Origin: Bacillus sp. CECT 9360
GTDB lineage: Bacteria > Bacillota > Bacilli > Bacillales > DSM-1321
Direction: 5' to 3'
DNA: 64,000 nt
Assembly: GCF_918741275.1 (NCBI RefSeq)
Contig: NZ_CAKKNA010000003.1
Coordinates: 269,984-333,983 of the forward strand
Shown here: piece after piece, positions 18,419 to 26,352 of the stretch
Layout: each line of letters starts with the position of its first letter
How positions within the stretch are numbered: the stretch's first letter is position 1
Program-made: the position numbers and the translations under genes
Notes under the pieces: generated by a model
What the model was told of the DNA's origin: nothing
Database searches by the model: none
What the model saw: the letters and a program-made list of their open reading frames with translations, nothing else

Positions 18419-18510
18419 GCAGTCCAGCCGCCCTAGCAGGATACCCTACCGTAGACCCGTGACTTTGCGTCCTTATCTTTCAATAAGTTTGCCTTTTTCT
18501 GTATTACTGC
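18419..18510 (-). ncRNA. c-di-GMP-I (GEMM) riboswitch in the sinI leader
   Basis: On the minus strand the aptamer core is complete: AAGGCAAACTTAT, a GAAA tetraloop, ATAAGGACGCAAAGTCA, CGGGTCTACGG, then a second hairpin to GGCTGGACTGCC. GCAGT (18510-18506) pairs with ACTGC (18423-18419) as P1. GGCAAA, GACGCAAAG and GGGTCTA are the hallmarks of GEMM-I. About 35 bases separate it from the sinI start; no T-run terminator is seen, only a weak AAATAC/GTATTT hairpin just before GGGAGG, so control may be at translation initiation. Confidence 0.9.
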
Positions 18511-18544
18511 AGATTATGTCCGCAAGTGTAATTATACAGATGAT

Positions 18545-18573
18545 ATATTAATGAATTTGTAGATTTATGTCAA
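18545..18573 (-). promoter_or_regulatory. SigmaA promoter of sinI
   Basis: TTGACA (18573-18568), a 17-base spacer and TAATAT (18550-18545), about 35 bases upstream of the GEMM aptamer. This is a near-consensus match in exactly the right place. Confidence 0.85.
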
Positions 18574-18634
18574 CAAATACGAAAAAGTTTCGACAAAAAT
18601 CGAGACACGTCCCCCCTATGAAGAAGAGCCTCTG

Positions 18635-18808
18635 CTATTTTTTCACGATTTCTAACTGAGGTATTTTTTTATAATATCTCTCCATGCTCGTCGCATTGTA
18701 AGCTCTTTGTCCAGTCAGGTCATAGCCGCAAGTCGAACAAAGCCATTGCCCTCTCTTTGAACTGCTGTACGAAGGCCGCTGGCATTGGTAACAGGTTTTT
18801 AGGAACAT
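18635..18808 (-). CDS. Small zinc-ribbon protein (57 residues), function unknown
   Basis: A short protein beginning MFLKTCYQCQRPSYSSSKRG with two CxxC pairs, CYQC and CSTC, about 20 residues apart: a zinc-ribbon knuckle. The start at 18808 is chosen because AAGGGGG lies 7 bases upstream; two overlapping longer frames have no ribosome binding site. No signal peptide is seen, so it should be cytoplasmic. It lies between the secreted-protein genes and sinI, with a hairpin on its upstream side. Its function is not recognised; a role as a small regulator is possible but unsupported. Confidence 0.65.
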   Translation of the reverse strand: MFLKTCYQCQRPSYSSSKRGQWLCSTCGYDLTGQRAYNATSMERYYKKIPQLEIVKK

Positions 18809-18830
18809 ACAACAACCCCCTTTTATCAGT

Positions 18831-18860
18831 AAAAGGAGCCTCCAGTTTTGGAAGCTCTTT
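18831..18860 (-). terminator. Hairpin between secreted protein gene and zinc-ribbon gene
   Basis: On the minus strand AAAGAGCTTCC and GGAGGCTCCTTTT form an imperfect stem with a short T-run, 17 bases after the stop of the upstream gene. Confidence 0.55.
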
Positions 18861-18876
18861 GTCATCACAATACTTA

Positions 18877-19350
18877 TTATTTACCAGTGAATGCAGGATA
18901 TTTTGCAAGCTCTATTTTGATCTGGTCTTCAGCGGCCTCATTCACGCTTTTATTCGCTTCGGTTACTTTGCTGTCGACTTTGTTTGTTATCTTCGTTTTC
19001 CCTTCATCCACCGCTGTGTTGACGGTTGAATCGATATCGGCTTTCAATTGCTTATAATTGGTTTCTACAGCACCGTTCCCGCGAGTGATCTCTTTGCCGG
19101 CATGTCCCGCTAATTCATTCACGCCTCTATTTGCTGCATTCGTAACATCTACTCTAATCTTGTCTTCATAGGGTTGGCTGGTTACTGCTCTTCCTGTAGC
19201 ATCCGCTGCCTTGTCTGTTGCAAAACCAAGTAATTTCGCCAACTCATTAATGAATCCGAAGCTGTTTGCCGCTACACCCCCGCCAAAAGCCAAAACGACT
19301 ACTAATGATCCTGCTAAAATTCTACCTTTTACCGTTTTTAATAATTTCAT
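18877..19350 (-). CDS. Secreted helical protein of unknown function (157 residues)
   Basis: Not recognised as a known family. The start at 19350 follows GAGGAGAAAGG; the longer frame to 19413 has no such site. The product has a clear signal peptide (MKLLKTVKGRILAGSLVVV then LAFGGGVAA), then an all-helical, Lys/Glu/Ala/Asn-rich mature part with KADIDSTVNTAVDEGKTKI and a Thr/Asn-rich heptad-like stretch. No cysteines or membrane anchor follow the signal peptide. It resembles its upstream neighbour in size, exported nature and helical composition, without obvious sequence identity. Being in an island with sinR, sinI and a c-di-GMP-controlled adhesin, it could be a matrix or surface component; this is inference. 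Confidence 0.75.
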   Translation of the reverse strand: MKLLKTVKGRILAGSLVVVLAFGGGVAANSFGFINELAKLLGFATDKAADATGRAVTSQPYEDKIRVDVTNAANRGVNELAGHAGKEITRGNGAVETNYKQLKADIDSTVNTAVDEGKTKITNKVDSKVTEANKSVNEAAEDQIKIELAKYPAFTGK

Positions 19351-19447
19351 ATACCTTTCTCCTCTCCGGCTTACAGCCTGTTTACTTCTGGAAAGCATGC
19401 TTGCTTGCCCCAATTAAAATGGTCACACTTCTATTTATTTCAGCTAC

Positions 19448-19915
19448 TTACCGACTTTTTTCTAAAGCTTTATCGATTAGGGCTTTCCCTTTGCCGATGT
19501 TTTCGTCAGTTTGAGTTTTGATATTCTTTTTACCTTCCTCAATCTCGGCATTTGCGGCATCATCGATTGATTTCATTTTTTCATCGCGGTATTTCTTTAA
19601 TTCATCAATACCCCGGTAAATTTCAGCCTTTTTATAGTCAACAATTTCTTGTGTTATAACATTATTTGTTGTCTTTATATATTCAGTTATTTCTATACTG
19701 TATTGACTGCCAGCCTTTGAAATTTCTCTGTCAATTTCGGGTAACATCGGGTTTACTAGCGCTGTGACTAAGTTTTGAAATCCGGTTCTTAATTCATCAA
19801 CCGTAGCAAAAGCTGTCGTTCCAGCCGAAAGAGATGTCGCCAATAAAATCGCGAAACTCAACTTTCTCATTTTGCTTTTTCTTTCAGCTCGTCTTTTATA
19901 TTTTAAACTTTCCAT
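19448..19915 (-). CDS. Secreted helical protein of unknown function behind SinR-type boxes (155 residues)
   Basis: Not recognised. The start at 19915 follows GGAGGAGGAAGAG. A basic head (MESLKYKRRAERKSKMRK) and hydrophobic segment LSFAILLATSLSAGTTAFA form a signal peptide; the mature part is charged and helical, ending EEGKKNIKTQTDENIGKGK and ALIDKALEKSR, amphipathic like an apolipoprotein or a coiled coil. No cysteines. It is the first gene of a probable two-gene unit with 18877-19350 (97-base gap without a T-run terminator). Its promoter is overlapped on the downstream side by three GTTCTTT/GTTCTGT motifs, so SinR repression is likely. A matrix role is inferred from that control only. Confidence 0.75.
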   Translation of the reverse strand: MESLKYKRRAERKSKMRKLSFAILLATSLSAGTTAFATVDELRTGFQNLVTALVNPMLPEIDREISKAGSQYSIEITEYIKTTNNVITQEIVDYKKAEIYRGIDELKKYRDEKMKSIDDAANAEIEEGKKNIKTQTDENIGKGKALIDKALEKSR

Positions 19916-19941
19916 CTCTTCCTCCTCCTTCTGCATATTTC

Positions 19942-19978
19942 GTTCTTTTTACTCTTGTTTTTGTTCTTTTTACAGAAC
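19942..19978 (-). promoter_or_regulatory. Cluster of three SinR-type boxes
   Basis: GTTCTTT occurs on the plus strand at 19942-19948 and 19963-19969, and GTTCTGT on the minus strand at 19978-19972. The last two face each other as GTTCT-6-AGAAC. SinR of B. subtilis binds GTTCTYT, so two are exact and one is a near match. They lie between the -10 box and the start codon of the 19448 gene, a position that would block transcription. Confidence 0.6.
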
Positions 19979-19987
19979 ACGTAGTTT

Positions 19988-20017
19988 AGTATAGTACAAA
20001 AGATATAGGATTGGAAA
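19988..20017 (-). promoter_or_regulatory. Promoter of the secreted protein operon
   Basis: TTTCCA (20017-20012), an 18-base spacer and TATACT (19993-19988). The -10 is good and the -35 weak, as expected for a regulated SigmaA promoter. Confidence 0.5.
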
Positions 20018-20100
20018 GTATTAAAATTGGTTATTTTTTCTATAAAAAGAGCATTTTACTTTCCCTTTCTTGAATTTACTTCTAATTCCTCTATTTCTAA

Positions 20101-20119
20101 AAAGAACAATTTGTTCTAT
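20101..20119. promoter_or_regulatory. Second inverted pair of SinR-type boxes
   Basis: AAAGAAC (20101-20107, GTTCTTT on the other strand) and GTTCTAT (20113-20119) form AGAAC-5-GTTCT. It lies between the adhesin terminator and the 19448 promoter. It could serve as an upstream or looping site. Confidence 0.4.
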
Positions 20120-20121
20120 AT

Positions 20122-20169
20122 AAAGATGAAAAGCACCATCCAATAACTGGATAGTGCTTTTCATCTTTA
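20122..20169. terminator. Terminator of the giant Fn3 protein gene
   Basis: A long, nearly perfect inverted repeat: AAAGATGAAAAGCAC-ATCC and its complement around a short loop. T-rich on both sides, so it may work in both directions. Confidence 0.85.
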
Positions 20170-20177
20170 TCTTATTC

Positions 20178-23100
20178 TTACCAAGAAAAATTGTCTCGGC
20201 CATATGATACTTGGCCTGATGTTTTCCCAGGATTGTAGAGATCAAATTCTACGTAGCCGCTTACCCAGTTAAAGAAGCTGAGTCCAAATGGCCATTTGCT
20301 TAATCCTAGCCCAACACGGACTGTGAATAATGCCTTGTTTCCATTTAGCGCCTGTGAAGATGCTTCTATTTTAACAGGAAGCAATACGAAAAATTGTTTT
20401 TGAATTTCCGCTTTATTTCCTGCGGCGTCGGTTGCTTGAATCGTAAGGTTATACTTACCGGGTTTGCTTAAAGTTAGTCCTGCACCCTCTTCAACAACTC
20501 GTGGATCCCCAGTAGCATAAGGACTTGAAATAATCATTTTCCTATCGCCCAGACCAGACAATTGGTCTTCTAAAGAATACGTAAACTGAAGCGAATTCCA
20601 GAATTGATAACGGACTTTTCCGTCCATATTAATGACCGGGGCCGTTTTGTCAATCTTCACTTCCGCACTTTGTATTTCTTCTTTATTGCCAGCGTGGTCA
20701 ACGGAGTAATAAGTGATTCGATTGATTCCTTCTGCATCAACAATGAAGGAAGTGCCTTCTTGATACTCCGATCCATTAATTGAGTAGTACGTCTTAGCTA
20801 CTCCACTATGCGTGTCAGTTGCTGTTAATGTGACAGCCACATCTTCTTTGGTCCATGTGTCAGTCGCATTCGAATCAGTAACCGGCGCGGTTTTATCGGT
20901 CTTCACTTCAATCGTTTTTACTTCTTCCTTGTTGCCGGCTGCGTCAACAGAGTAAAAAGTAATTTCGCTGGCACCCTCTTTATCGACTGCTAAAGAAGTA
21001 CCTTCCTGATACTCTGATCCATTAATAGAGTAATAGGTTTTCGCTACTCCACTACCCGCATCGGTTGTTATCAATGTTATAACTAAATCTTTGCTTGCCC
21101 ATGTATCAGGAATAATCGTTTCGGTAACCGGTGCGGTTTTATCAATCTTTACTTCCGCAATCCGGACTTCTTCTTTGTTGCCAACCTCGTCTACTGAGTA
21201 ATAAGAGACTTGGTTTACAGCCTCTTTATCGACTGTAAAGGACGTACCTTCCTGATACTCTGATCCATTAATAGAGTAATAGGTTTTCGCTATTCCACTG
21301 CCGCTATCAGTTGCCGTCAAGGTCACTGCTACGTCGCTATTTCCCCATGTATCAGGGACATTCGACTCGGTTACCGGCGCGGTCATGTCAATCTTTACTT
21401 CCGCAGTGCGGACTTCTTCTTTGTTTCCGGCCACATCAATGGAATAATACGTGACTTCGTTCACACCTTCTTTTTCTACTGTAAAAGAAGTACCTTCCGA
21501 ATAATCCGAACCATTAACAGAGTAATAGGTTTTCGCTACTCCATTGCCGGCGTCAGTTGCCGTCAAAGTCACCGCTACTTCTCCATTTCCCCATGTGTCA
21601 GGGACATTCGATTCAGTAACGGGAGCGGTTTTGTCAATGTTAAATTTGACCGTTCTTACTGCTTCCTTGTTTCCGGCCTCATCCATGGAATAATACGAGA
21701 CTTGGCTGGCGCCTTCTTTTTCAACCATTAGAAAAGTGCCTTCCTGATATTCAGAGCCATCAATAGAGTAATAGGTTTTCGCCACTCCGCTTTGCGCGTC
21801 AGTCGCTGTCAGTGCCACTTCTACATCTTTATTCGACCATGTATCAGTCGCATTAGATTCAGTAACCGGCGCTGTTTTATCAATCTTTACCTCTATTGTT
21901 TTTTTAGTTTCTGTATTACCAACCTTATCAACCGAATAGAAAGACAGTTTATTTACGCCTTCTTCTTCTACTGAAATGGTGTTCCCTTCTACAAATGGGC
22001 TATCGTTCAAGGAATAAAATGTTTTCGCCACTCCCGTCTCGTCATCGGTGGCATCTAATGTGATTTCTTGTATTTGATTGGTCCATTTTGTTGACGCATT
22101 AGCAACTGTTTCAGGCGCCTTTGTATCAACGATTAATTTCGCCAATACGACATTGGATGGTGCTGATTCGCCAAATGAATTACTGCTGGATGTAACGTAA
22201 TATTCGTGATTGGCATACGTCAGATTTTGCAGCGTGTATGAAAGGTTATTAATGTTCTTTGCCACCAATACCGGCTGACCATCAACGATTTCATAGATAT
22301 TATAACCGTTTGCGTACGTCGTAAAGCTCCAGCTGATCCGTGCACTTGTCGGGTTCAATACTGTCAGACTGGCTACTGGAGCCTGCATTTCAGGATACAC
22401 AATGTCTTCGGTCACTATATTGGACGGTGCAGATTCACCAAAACGGGTATTGTATGCCGTGACTTCGTAAGAGTGAATATCTTCTGTTAGATTGTAGACT
22501 TTGTGATTCAGGGCTGTCCCTTTGTAGATTAGCTCCTTGTTACTATCCGTCACTTTATAAACTCTGTATTCATTTGCCCAAGTGACAGCTTTCCACGATA
22601 ACGTAATGTTATTCGCATTAAACACACTTGCTTCTAATACAGGAGGCTGTACCACTGGCCAAATCAAGTTAAACTTAACTTCACTTGATTCCGGTGATTT
22701 CCCAAAGCGATTGCTGATGGAATGAACCGCGTAAGTATAATCACCCTCCGGCATATTCGTAAACGCTGTAGATGTTCCTGTCACAGCCCTTTTGAAGATC
22801 TTTTCACCATCAACAATTTGGTAAACGTTGTACCCTGTTGCATAGGTGGAAGCTGTCCATCTCAAGGTAATATCATTTCCACCAGTAATACTATGTGTTG
22901 GATTAACTGGTGCCTGCATGATCGGGAAAACCAATAACAAGCTTACGCTGCTGCTTTCTGCAGATTCTCCGAAACGGTCACTAAAAGCGTGGACTTCGAA
23001 TGTATAATCGCCCTGAGGCATATTCGTAAATACCGTCGATGTTCCTGGTACAGTCCTATTTAAAACTTTTTCCCCATCAATAATCTGATAGACTTTATAG

Positions 23101-25685
23101 GATGTAGCATAGGTAACCGGATTCCATTTTAACGAAATATCGTTGCCGTTATTGATCGTTTGAACCAAATTTTCGGGTTTCTGCAAGAACGTGGAGCCTA
23201 ATAAGATATTGATTTTACTTCCTTCTGCTGATTCCCCGAAACGATCGCTGAAAGCATGAACTTCGTATTTGTAATTACCCTCAGGCATATTCGTAAAGAC
23301 ATTGGATACACCGGTTACGGTTTTCTTCAGAACTTTTTCGTCATTAATAACCTGATAAATTTTGTAGCTTGTCGCGTATGGAACCGCAGTCCAGGTTAAG
23401 GATATGTCGTTACCATTATTAATTTTGAAAGAAGGATTGGCAGGCGCTCCTAATTTAGGATGAACCAACGATACTTTCAATTCCGCGCCATTCGGTGATT
23501 CGCCATAAAAAGGTGATACAGAATGAATGACGAAATCATAATCGCCTTCTGCCATATTAGTTAGAGCAGCAGTCGTACTTTGTACCGTGCGTGTTAGCAC
23601 TTTTTCGCCATCGATTAAGCGATAGATTTTATAGCTGCTCGCATACTGGACGGCAGTCCATCTTAAGCTAATATCATTTCCGTTACCAATTGTGGAAGTC
23701 AGATTCGTTGGCGCTTCCATCGTTTGTCCGTTTAGCGTCACGTCAACTCTGGTACCCGCCTGTGATTCTCCGAAACGGGACGAATAGGAGTGAACCTGAT
23801 ATGTGTACTCACCAGGAAGTACATTACTATAAGAAATAGTTTTCCCAGACACTGTACTTTTTAAAATTTTCTCGCCATTCACAATCTGGTACACCTTATA
23901 ATTTGTGGCATACTCAGCTACATCCCAGCTTAACGAAAATTCAGTTCCGCTTTTAACGGTTTGTATTACATTAATCGGAGCCTGCATTTCCGGTAAAACC
24001 ACAGGGATAGAGAGGCGTTTGCCCTCTTGTGATTCCCCAAAACGAGTACTGTTTGAATGGATTACATATTCATAATCTCCTGCAGGCTGGTTAGCATAAG
24101 TTACGGTTGTGCCGGCAACCGTGCTTTTTAAAACTTTTTCGCCATTAATCACTTGGTACACTTTGTAATTGTTAGCATTTGGTGCTGCAGTCCATGTCAA
24201 AACAATATCATTTCCATTTTGGATCTTATAAGACGCTTCCGCTGGGGCTGTCATCGTTACAGATCCAACGTTAAAGGAAACTTTGCTTCCTTCCGCAGAC
24301 TCTCCAAAACGAGTACTGTATGAATGGATTACATATTCATAATCTCCTACAGGCTGGTTAGCAAAAGTTACGGCTGTGCCAGTAACCGTGCTTTTTAAAG
24401 CTTTTTCGCCATTAATCACTTGATACACTTTATAATTGTTGGCATTTGGTGCAGCAGTCCAAGTCAAAGCAATATCATTTCCATTTTGGATCTTATAAGA
24501 CACTTCCGCTGGGGCTGTTATCGTTACAGCTTCAACACTAAAGGAAACCTTACTTCCTTCCGCAGACTCTCCAAAACGGTCACTGTAAGAATAGACCTCA
24601 TAAGAATAATCTCCGGCTGGCAGGTTTGTATACGTTACCGCAGTTCCGGTTACCGTGCTTTTCAGGACTTTTTCTCCATCAATCACTTGATAAATCTTAT
24701 AACCGGTTGCGTTCGGCACACTTCCCCAGCTTAATACAGCATCATTGGTGTTTTGTAACTTAAAAGTCAAACTAGGCGGAGGTGTCATTGTTACCGCACT
24801 AACAGTTAATGCAATCGGAGTGCCTTCTAAGGATTCTCCGAAACGGCCGCTGTAGGAATAAACTTTATATTCATAATCCCCCGCCGGAAGATTTGTTAAT
24901 TTTGCACTGGTACTGGTGACTGTGCTTTTTAACTCTTGTTGACCACCAATCACCTGGTAGATTTTATAGCTGGTAGCAAAGTTAACCGCTTGCCATTTAA
25001 GGTTTACATCACTACCGTTTGTAATAGAGAATGACAGGTTTGCCGGCTTTGCCATAACTGGGTGCGTTACATTCACATCCAATTTAGTAGACGGTGGAGA
25101 TTCTCCATACAATTGATTGACTGCCGATACCGTGTAAGTATGTGATCCCTCTGCAGCATTAGCAACGGTGTATGTGCGTGATGAAGTGGATGTTACAAGC
25201 GTTTTTTCTCCTTCGGCCGAAATTTTATAAAGATTATAGCTTTCCGCATATTGAGAGGCCGTCCAACTCAAAACGATATCACTGCCGTTTTGAATCGTAT
25301 GGGTCAAGCTTGTCGGAGCAGACATATCAGGATATGCAATGTCAACATCAATCGGTGCACCAGGACCTGATTCATCCTCTCCTGCTATTGTAGAAACAAC
25401 ATAGCTATATTTTCCTTCAGCAAGATTATTAAGACTGTAACTAGCTGTAGTTGTTTTTCCAAGTAAAGCTAGAGAACCTTCTTTAATTTCATAGACATTA
25501 TAACCAGTAGCTCCAAATACTGAGCTCCATGTCAGTTTCCCGTCATCTGGTGTCGTCTTTTGAAAAGTCAAATTACTTGGAGGCAGAATACTGCCGGTAT
25601 TCGCTAGTGCGCTTCCGAGTGGAACGGCCAATTGATACACGAAAATTGCAAAAACTAGAATGATACTTAATGAACGTTTTATCAT
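20178..25685 (-). CDS. Giant secreted Fn3 / OmpL47-repeat protein, putative adhesin under c-di-GMP control
   Basis: An 1,835-residue exported protein. A signal peptide (about 1-29, ending LGSALA) is followed by 13 fibronectin type III-like repeats of about 88 residues (about 36-1185), each opening like APAEVSYKIQNGNDIALTW and carrying YKVYQVINGEKVLKSTV and RFGES. Six OmpL47/Ig-like repeats of about 85 residues follow (about 1190-1700; TAPVTESNVPDTWGN, SGVAKTYYSINGSEYQEGTS, YYSVDEAGNKEEVR). A final Ig-like domain and a unique tail end GQVSYGRDNFSW. No LPXTG, SLH or membrane anchor is visible, so it may be released or held by its tail. The start follows AAAGGTGGGAAATC. The neighbouring repeats are close copies at DNA level. 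With a c-di-GMP riboswitch in its leader, a biofilm adhesin is the best reading; enzymatic domains are absent. Confidence 0.85.
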   Translation of the reverse strand: MIKRSLSIILVFAIFVYQLAVPLGSALANTGSILPPSNLTFQKTTPDDGKLTWSSVFGATGYNVYEIKEGSLALLGKTTTASYSLNNLAEGKYSYVVSTIAGEDESGPGAPIDVDIAYPDMSAPTSLTHTIQNGSDIVLSWTASQYAESYNLYKISAEGEKTLVTSTSSRTYTVANAAEGSHTYTVSAVNQLYGESPPSTKLDVNVTHPVMAKPANLSFSITNGSDVNLKWQAVNFATSYKIYQVIGGQQELKSTVTSTSAKLTNLPAGDYEYKVYSYSGRFGESLEGTPIALTVSAVTMTPPPSLTFKLQNTNDAVLSWGSVPNATGYKIYQVIDGEKVLKSTVTGTAVTYTNLPAGDYSYEVYSYSDRFGESAEGSKVSFSVEAVTITAPAEVSYKIQNGNDIALTWTAAPNANNYKVYQVINGEKALKSTVTGTAVTFANQPVGDYEYVIHSYSTRFGESAEGSKVSFNVGSVTMTAPAEASYKIQNGNDIVLTWTAAPNANNYKVYQVINGEKVLKSTVAGTTVTYANQPAGDYEYVIHSNSTRFGESQEGKRLSIPVVLPEMQAPINVIQTVKSGTEFSLSWDVAEYATNYKVYQIVNGEKILKSTVSGKTISYSNVLPGEYTYQVHSYSSRFGESQAGTRVDVTLNGQTMEAPTNLTSTIGNGNDISLRWTAVQYASSYKIYRLIDGEKVLTRTVQSTTAALTNMAEGDYDFVIHSVSPFYGESPNGAELKVSLVHPKLGAPANPSFKINNGNDISLTWTAVPYATSYKIYQVINDEKVLKKTVTGVSNVFTNMPEGNYKYEVHAFSDRFGESAEGSKINILLGSTFLQKPENLVQTINNGNDISLKWNPVTYATSYKVYQIIDGEKVLNRTVPGTSTVFTNMPQGDYTFEVHAFSDRFGESAESSSVSLLLVFPIMQAPVNPTHSITGGNDITLRWTASTYATGYNVYQIVDGEKIFKRAVTGTSTAFTNMPEGDYTYAVHSISNRFGKSPESSEVKFNLIWPVVQPPVLEASVFNANNITLSWKAVTWANEYRVYKVTDSNKELIYKGTALNHKVYNLTEDIHSYEVTAYNTRFGESAPSNIVTEDIVYPEMQAPVASLTVLNPTSARISWSFTTYANGYNIYEIVDGQPVLVAKNINNLSYTLQNLTYANHEYYVTSSSNSFGESAPSNVVLAKLIVDTKAPETVANASTKWTNQIQEITLDATDDETGVAKTFYSLNDSPFVEGNTISVEEEGVNKLSFYSVDKVGNTETKKTIEVKIDKTAPVTESNATDTWSNKDVEVALTATDAQSGVAKTYYSIDGSEYQEGTFLMVEKEGASQVSYYSMDEAGNKEAVRTVKFNIDKTAPVTESNVPDTWGNGEVAVTLTATDAGNGVAKTYYSVNGSDYSEGTSFTVEKEGVNEVTYYSIDVAGNKEEVRTAEVKIDMTAPVTESNVPDTWGNSDVAVTLTATDSGSGIAKTYYSINGSEYQEGTSFTVDKEAVNQVSYYSVDEVGNKEEVRIAEVKIDKTAPVTETIIPDTWASKDLVITLITTDAGSGVAKTYYSINGSEYQEGTSLAVDKEGASEITFYSVDAAGNKEEVKTIEVKTDKTAPVTDSNATDTWTKEDVAVTLTATDTHSGVAKTYYSINGSEYQEGTSFIVDAEGINRITYYSVDHAGNKEEIQSAEVKIDKTAPVINMDGKVRYQFWNSLQFTYSLEDQLSGLGDRKMIISSPYATGDPRVVEEGAGLTLSKPGKYNLTIQATDAAGNKAEIQKQFFVLLPVKIEASSQALNGNKALFTVRVGLGLSKWPFGLSFFNWVSGYVEFDLYNPGKTSGQVSYGRDNFSW

Positions 25686-25713
25686 GATTTCCCACCTTTT
25701 TCCGTGAAAAGGC

Positions 25714-25747
25714 CAAATAAAAAATGAACCTTAAGAACAAGGTTCAT
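25714..25747 (-). terminator. Riboswitch-controlled intrinsic terminator
   Basis: ATGAACCTT-6-AAGGTTCAT followed on the minus strand by TTTTTTATTT, between the GEMM aptamer and the adhesin ribosome binding site. CTATG next to the stem can pair with the upstream CATAG, giving a possible competing hairpin. It is placed to stop transcription before the coding region. Confidence 0.85.
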
Positions 25748-25767
25748 AGAATAACAACTATGTTTCC

Positions 25768-25860
25768 TTGTGGCTACCGGCTGCCGTTCACACTTTTTCC
25801 CGTGTGGGTAGGCCCTTGGCTTTGCGTCTCATAGTTTCCTATGATTTGCCCTTTTCACTT
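25768..25860 (-). ncRNA. c-di-GMP-I (GEMM) riboswitch of the giant Fn3 protein gene
   Basis: On the minus strand: AAAAGGGCAAATCATAG, GGAAAC loop, CTATGAGACGCAAAGCCAA, GGGCCTACC, a hairpin ACACGGGAAAAAGTGT, then CGGCAGCCGGTAGCC. These are the full conserved blocks of a GEMM-I aptamer (GGGCAAA, GACGCAAAGCC, GGGCCTA, GGTAGCC). Bases ATAGT just after the aptamer can pair either with ACTAT at its 5' end or with downstream bases that touch the terminator stem. Confidence 0.95.
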
Positions 25861-25884
25861 AGTATAGTATGACTTTATATCTAA

Positions 25885-25913
25885 AATATACCAATTAATA
25901 GGATGTTTGTCTA
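25885..25913 (-). promoter_or_regulatory. SigmaA promoter of the riboswitch-adhesin transcript
   Basis: TAGACA (25913-25908), a 17-base spacer and TATATT (25890-25885), about 25 bases before the GEMM aptamer. Confidence 0.7.
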
Positions 25914-26003
25914 GTAAAATATGACTATCAATAAGAATAAATACCTATAAAACATACAGGGATTGTATCTGAAGTTTAGTTGTTTTTATCAAATTTGGTT
26001 CAT

Positions 26004-26063
26004 CGCTCGTAAATTTGGATAATAGCTCTTAAATCTCAATAATCGTTCACAAAACAAATGCTG
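26004..26063. repeat. Family 1 20-bp repeats, copy B (three units)
   Basis: CGCTCGTAAATTTGGATAAT (26004-26023), then AGCTCTTAAATCTCAATAAT and a third, diverged unit, all in 20-base register and plainly the same family as the 8.2-8.5 kb array. It stands upstream of the adhesin promoter. Confidence 0.8.
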
Positions 26064-26150
26064 TCGATCGATTAAAACATCTTCATCTCTTATGCAGGAT
26101 TATTGTAGTAAATAAAGAATTTTATCAAAGAACAGAAGGATAATGATACT
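26064..26150. repeat. Conserved tail of the family 1 element, copy B
   Basis: The same order of shared blocks as the tail at 8469-8590 (ATCGATT, TTCATC, GGATTAT, GTAAATAAAG, AAAGAACAGAAGGATAAT), in the same orientation relative to the repeats. Confidence 0.6.
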
Positions 26151-26298
26151 TTTCACGATTTTTCTACCTCATTAAGCCTTTTACTGTAAATACCGAATTC
26201 AAAATTATCCCTTCTCCGCATATGACTAAAAGGATTCCCCATTCTATAGTGGGAACAGGAAAAAGCAAGATCTATCTCCAGCTAAATCACAGATAAAT

Positions 26299-26347
26299 AG
26301 GGAACCCTCCACCACCATGAACGTACTGTGTGGGGTGAGGGTTCCCT
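26299..26347 (-). terminator. Terminator of the chromate transporter pair
   Basis: AGGGAACCCTC-ACC pairs with GGT-GAGGGTTCCCT around a roughly 20-base loop, just after the second gene's stop. Confidence 0.65.
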
Positions 26348-26352
26348 TATCT

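Noticed and set aside
20178..20400. LPXTG or SLH anchor at the end of the giant repeat protein
   Set aside because: Neither motif nor a terminal hydrophobic segment with basic tail is present.
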